This document shows positions 1 to 6,100 of a stretch of DNA of 7,320 bases, in pieces. The notes beneath the pieces were generated by a model, which saw nothing but the letters and a program-made list of their open reading frames with translations, ran no database searches and was not told the DNA's origin. Each line of letters starts with the position of its first letter. Positions within the stretch are counted from its first letter, which is position 1. This DNA comes from Planctomycetaceae bacterium (GTDB taxonomy: Bacteria; Planctomycetota; Planctomycetia; Pirellulales; Pirellulaceae): contig DNWZ01000397.1 of NCBI GenBank assembly GCA_003506095.1, positions 1-7,320 on the forward strand, given 5' to 3'. A program made the position numbers and the translations under genes.

Positions 1-130
1 CGGTCTTGGTGTCACCGGCGTCGGGGTCGGTGTCGTTGGTCAGGACGTTGCCGGTGGGATTCGTGCCTGCGATGGAGTTGGCAGTTCCTCCGGCTTCCAC
101 AGCGATCGCGGTATCGGCGACAGCGATGGG
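1..130 (-). repeat. VCBS repeat (start only, cut by the window edge)
   Basis: Residues 2397-2439 read PIAVADTAIAVEAGG, then a short A-N-S-I-A-G-T stretch, then NPTGNVLTNDTDPDAGDTKT (2420-2439). This is the characteristic opening of VCBS repeats (Vibrio, Colwellia, Bradyrhizobium, Shewanella), which occur in tandem in large adhesins. The remainder lies beyond the left edge, so a run of further VCBS repeats toward the C-terminus is likely. Confidence 0.85.
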
Positions 131-3100
131 AGCTTCGTTGACGTCGACAATGGCAATCGTAATCACTTGTTCGTGAAACAGCCCCGCTTCATCGGTCGCT
201 CGAACGGTTACCGTATGCGAGGTTTGCGTTTCATAATCGAGGTTCGCACCCGCTTTAACGCGGATTTCGTTTCCGACGATTTCGAAATTCGTCGTGTCAC
301 CACCGACTAATGTGAACGTGACATCATCGTTGGGATCGGGATCGTTGCTGCCCAGACGTGAGACGATCGTTCCCGCGGCGCTGTTTTCCGCGACGCTGGG
401 AATTCCTGCGAACAGGCGGATATTATCTAGCGCGATGTCGACACTGGTCGTCGTAGTGGAGATATCGCTGAAACGCAGCGTGGTGCTGGTGCTGTCGGCT
501 ACAAAGGTATAACTGTAAAGGCGATGATCGGTGGGCATGGCGCTGTTGGACACGATCGTTTGATTTAACAGTGTCGCGCTTCCGAAGGCTTCCAAACGCA
601 GGGTTTGGGCTTGGCCGCTTCCGAAAGCTCCGTAATCGAATAGGACGGTATATGTTTCACCGACAACCGTACTAATGGTCTGCTGAATCGAACCGGTATT
701 TTCTGTGTTGCCGCCGCTAAAAATCGCTTGTCCGGTTCCGTCACTGGGGCTTGCCGCGCCACCGATACTGACATTCCCTGTCACCGTCCAGTCGGTCGTG
801 CCGCTTTCGAAGGACCCATTGGTTACCAGATTCGCTCCTGAGCCAGACGCGAAGATGTGCGTCGGAGCTTCGTTGATATTGGATAAGTTGACGGTATAAG
901 ATTGCAGGAATGACAATCCACCTTGGTCCGTCACACGGATCGAAATGTTATGTGATGCCGAGCTGTCGTAGTCTAGTAAGGCTCCGTTTGCTACGGTCAC
1001 CTCACCAGTGACCGGATCGATTGCAAAACGACCACTGGCGCTGTTGGTCAGTTCATAGGTCAACGTATTGCCGAAATCGGGATCAAAGCCGGATGCAGTT
1101 CCGACGATCGTTCCGTTGGCTGCATTTTCGACGATCGTCACCGGGGTGAAGGTGATGCTGGATGGCGCGTTGTTTGGCGGTGCCGGGTTGATGGTGAACT
1201 GCTTGTCGAACGTGTTACCGACCGAATCGGTAACGCGGACCGTGATGTTGCGCGGTGGATCGTTCTCGGCATCAAAAGTGGAGCCCGCCTTGACCACGAC
1301 ATGATCGCCCAGGATTTCAAAGTCGTTGGTGTCGGCTGCGACGATCTCAAAAGTAAAGGTTTCGTTCGGATCAATGTCGGTGGGAAGCAACCGGCCGATG
1401 ACCGCACCCGCTTGCGTCGCTTCGATCAAGCCGGGAGTGTAGACCTTCTGCATCACGTGCGAACCCGAGTTGGGATTGAACGCGGTCCAGGCGAAGATGA
1501 GGGAACCGTCGCCGCGCTGGGTGACTCGCGGTGTTGCGTTCCAGCCGCCCGGATTGTCGCTGATGCGAAACTCGCCGCTGGTGGCATTGCCGCCAGAATC
1601 GAACGTTCGCGCCCAAACGGCCATGCTTTGACCTTCGCCCGGACCGATCCATGTCGCAACGAATCCACCGTTATTGAGTCTTGCGATATCGGGCGTGGTT
1701 TGATCGGCGGCGGTCGATTGGGCCAATTGAATGTGGCCAGTGGCAAAGGTGCCATCGGTATTGATGATGCGAGCAATCGATGCCGTGCGACTTCCATCCT
1801 CGGCCCACGATTGCCAGGTCACGACAAAACGACCGTCGGACAAGGTGGAGACTCGCGGCTCCAACTGATTGCCTGCCTGGAATTCAGAATTGACGATGAA
1901 ATCGGTCGCGATAACATTGCCGCTGGCATCGAAGATTTTTGCACGGACGCCCCAACCACCGGAGTCGCCGCCATTTGCCATCCACGCGATCAGCGTTTGT
2001 CCTAGTTGGTTGGTAACCGGTCGAGCCTCGCGTTGATCGCCGACATTACTCGAATGGATGAATTGCTCGGTGCCAATTTTGTTACCAGCCGCATCGAACC
2101 GTTGCATCATGGCGTCCCAACTGTTTCCATCGGGCTGAGTAAAGCTACGCCAGGTAACAATGAAACTACCGTCTGGAGCGGCAGAGATCGCGGCATTGTC
2201 TTGTTGATTGGTCGTATAGGTGTTTACCAATATCTCCGAACCGATCATCGTCCCCGTCGCGTCGTAACGAGCGACTCTTACGCCGTGGCTACTTCCATCG
2301 CCGCCGGCGCCGTCGGAGAACCACGTTGCCACAAAACCACCGTCGGGAAGTGCGGCTACGTTTGGATTGTATTGATGACTCCCTTGACTCGCTTGATTGA
2401 GGTTAAAGTACGGTCCGATCGCATTCCCGTTACCGTCGAAAATCTGAGCGGCGGTACCCCACGTAGCACCACCGCTGGTTTCGATGCCGATATTTCGCCA
2501 TACCAACAAGTGTCCGCCGTTGGCTAACGTGGTGATTTCGGGATGCAGCCACGAAACCTGAGTGAAATGATCGGTTTGAAGGATGCCACTCTGCGGAACA
2601 AAATCGTTACCCGACAGACTGAAATGTTGTCGGAAAATGAAGTCGTCGGTCATCGTCGCGAAGGAGCTGTTACTGGTTTTTTGCCATGTAAAAACTAGAT
2701 CGCCGTTATCCAGTTGCGAAACCACGGGAAGATGCTGGCGTGCGTCGGCCATGTAAGAACCGACTTGCAACTCGCTTCCCAACGCGTTGCCGTTTGCATC
2801 ATAACGCTGGGCTAAGACCCGATAGTTCGATCCTGCATCCGCAGACGCGTAGGTCACCAGAAACGTACCGTCGTTCAGTAGCGTCAAATCCGCATGGGCT
2901 TGATCGTTGACCGTACTAGTATTCAACCGCCACTCGTCCTTTAGGACGGTTCCAGCACTATCGTATATTTTCCCGAAGATCCCGTTAGAACTGCCGTCAC
3001 CCATGCGATAGGTGACCAGTACACGGTCGCCATCGAGAGCGATGATGCGGGGATCGAATTGAGTGCTAGATGTGGTTGTATTGACTACGAAATTACTACC

Positions 3101-6100
3101 GACGGCATTTCCGGTTGCGTCGTAGTACTGTCCCAAGACAGCGCTCCCCGAACCGTCGGAAAAGGAACTGTTATCTTGCCTCCAAGTAACAAGGAAGCTC
3201 CCATTGGCGAATCCGGCGATGGCCGGTTGATACTGATTTCCAGCGCGATTATCAACGATGATTTCGCCCGTGGTTGCGGTTCCATCCGCATTGAACTTTC
3301 GAGCGTACACATCCAGGAAGTCAGCGACCCCGTCTGAACTTTCGTCTGCATAACCTCGCCAAGTGATCGCGAATCCACCGTCGCCCGTTGCCGTAATTTT
3401 CGGTTCTTGCTGATGGCTCCAAGTCGTCACGTTGGCTCGCAATTGGCCGGTGATACCGTTGAGGTTACCGTCGAAGACCTTGTAGTAAACACCGTCACCA
3501 CTTCCATCCGCACTATGGTCACGCCAAACCACGACGATATTGCCGTTGCTTAGTCGCACAAACTCGTTCTCATACTGGTGATGACTCAGCATGTTTCGAT
3601 CGAGCAGCTCCGGAGCGCCGACGGCGTCGCCGTTAACATCATAGCGTTGGACCATCGTGTCCCAGCCACTATGAAAATCCCACGTAGCGTAGACCACTGC
3701 ATAACCACCGTTATCCAGCGGTATGGTACTGTGGCGGAAGGCACTATAGTGGGTATAGGACTGGATGATTTCTTGTGGTTGCGCGACCAAGTCGTTGCCC
3801 GGACCCCATAGCACAATGTCTGTCGGAGCAGCGTTGAAGACACCTCGCGTGGAATCGAATGTACTATCGGCAAACTTAAAGAGCTCGACATCGGTTACTG
3901 TATCAGTTCCATCGGGGCTGCCGGGGCGATTATCGACGATGGTCCAAGTACGGTTACCTAGATCGGTGAGCGTATAGTCAGCCGCGTTGCCGGTATAGAT
4001 TGCGACATCGCGTCCGATGCCACCTTGGATCGTGTCGTTGCCAGCGCCGCCCGTGAATGTGTCGTTGAAGCCGATGGGGTCGAATTCGACGATGAAACGA
4101 TTGCTAGTAATCTCGGACGTATCCGACCACTCTCCGGCGGCGTTCATCAGCAAGCCATCTTCCCACTGCAGCCCATCAGGTTGGCCAGCCGCAAAGTTTT
4201 GGTACTGTACTGGAGTTCCGTCGAACCAGACAAACGCATCTTGGCGGCCGGTATCAGTGGCTCCGAGCCAGACGTCGTTGCCTGCAGCGAGCGTACGCAC
4301 GAACTCGTTTTCGCCAGCGCTATTGATCGTCACCATCCGGCCTTGGATACCACCGACGCTGAGACTTTCGGCATGCGCCTTGGCCTGGGCCAGCGTCATG
4401 GTTGTATCGATCAGTTTGTAAAACTTGCCCGTGACGGCGTTGTATTGCAGGGTGTTGTCGAGTGCCAGGACATCAGCGACCGACAGATCGTCGCCGATCA
4501 GGATGTCGTCCCCAGCGCCACCAATCAGCGTGTCGTTATCGGTGAGTGTCCCATGGCCGGTCATCCACGGAGTGATCGTGGTGCCTGTTAGACCGAACTC
4601 GCCAACGTTAGGAACGCCGCCCCAGATGTTGGGCGTCACGGCGATATTACCGCTGCGATAGCCAGCCTGGATACCATGGACGACACTGGCCGTGCCCGCC
4701 AGCAAAGTGGACGTGTCGTTGGTGAAATCGACGGAAGCGATAAGAATGTCGGTATCGCGAGCCGTGAAGAGACGCGTTGCAATCTGGGCCTCGCCGCCGT
4801 TAGGTCCAGCGTTGTTGTCGTAATACCATTTCCCGTCCTCACTATTGTAGAAAACGGCGATGAAATGGTGAGCGTTTTGGGGATGGGGTGTGCCACCAGA
4901 TAATCGTGTGAAAACGTTTTCGACCGAATAGAGGATATAGCCGGTACCGGTGCGATCATCCGCAACGGCGACGCCGCTGCCTAAGGGACCGACTTGGTAA
5001 ACCAGTCCTCCGCCATAAAGCGTGTCATTGCCATCGCCACCGGTAATCGTATCGTTGCCCGCGAGGCCGCTGACGGACAACTCCGTAACACCGGATTCGG
5101 TCCAGGTGTCGTTCCCGTTGGTGAGCGTTGTATGTTCCGCAACATCCGTCAACGCGATCGACATCACCTCGCTGTAAGAATTCCCCGCCGCGTCGGTGAC
5201 TTGGACGGTTACGTTGTGAGATGTGGCGTTGTCGTAGTCGAGTGCTCCAAGTCCTGTGTAAGTGATTTCACCGGTAGTGCTGTTGATCGCAAAACGACCG
5301 CCTGCATCGTTGGTTAGGCTGAACGTAAAGCTCGAAAGAACTTCGCTGGCGTCCCACTCGATGATGTAGGCGAAGGTGTTGGAGGCAGAACTGTCCAGCC
5401 ATTGTCCGTTGGCAACTTGTATTCGAGCGTAATCTTCGCTGGCGACCGTAGCGCTCGGTTCACCCGGTTTCCAGTTTTGGTAGAAACCTGGTTGTTGGGT
5501 TCCGGTCGAATTACCGATCCAGAATGTTTCAGCGTCGGCGGTTCCGTCCTGCCAGCGCCACGTCCCTTCGACCGTTTGGTCGCTGGCACCGATCCACACG
5601 TCGGCATTGATCGAGCGGGCGAGATTCCAGAGCGTATCGTTCTCGTATCCGGATCGAATCGTCGCCAATTGCCCGGACTGGCCGTTGAGCGTTGCAGCGT
5701 TGGCTGCGATTTGCGCCGCAGTCCATGTGGTCGCCGAGTTCACGACGCGGTAGAACTTGCCCGTGGCTGCATCGTAAGACAACGTCGGATCGTTGTTCAG
5801 AATCGTGGTGACGGCAGCCGGGATTTCGATCACGCGAACGTCGCCGATCACAGGGCCCCACCATTGCCCGTTGGTGTCCAAGGAAGCGAAATCAAGTTCT
5901 GTCGAAGCGTCGGTTGCTGTAAAGGTAAACGAGCGATTGGCGAACAGCATGTTACTGGTCGACCAACCCGCCGGTTGCGTCATCGAAAAATCCTGGCTTG
6001 CGCCGTCCGCACTGACACGCAAATCTTTGACCGCATCACCACCGCCCCAGTGCCCTGACATGGCGAAGACAACTTGATACTGCCGACCGGCCACGGTGTC

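Noticed and set aside
1301..2527. Two long plus-strand open frames placed end to end (1301-2005 and 2006-2527).
   Set aside because: They lie in the frame whose codons are exactly antisense to the codons of the real gene. Stops there arise only opposite TTA, CTA or TCA sense codons, which are scarce in this gene, so long open stretches are expected. The products show no domain, while the minus strand encodes clear propeller repeats.
1433..3766. Possible DNA-level tandem repeat array.
   Set aside because: The periodicity is visible in the protein (about 56 residues), but the nucleotide copies are too diverged to be a recent tandem duplication or a recombination repeat. I saw no long identical direct repeats.
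3851..4081. Possible metalloprotease (serralysin-like) because of the M10-type tail.
   Set aside because: Only the RTX and capping segment is present. No H-E-x-x-H zinc motif was seen anywhere in the 2439 residues, so there is no support for protease activity in this fragment.
4025..4591. Plus-strand open frame of 188 codons.
   Set aside because: It is in the same codon-register antisense frame, opposite the second lectin-like domain and RTX repeats. The product has no recognisable motif.
4636..4965. Minus-strand open frame of 109 codons in another register, plus similar short ones at 1371-1652, 1453-1797 and 5529-5864.
   Set aside because: They overlap the giant frame fully, in a different register, and give Ser/Arg-rich translations without domains. 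The giant frame is continuous there.
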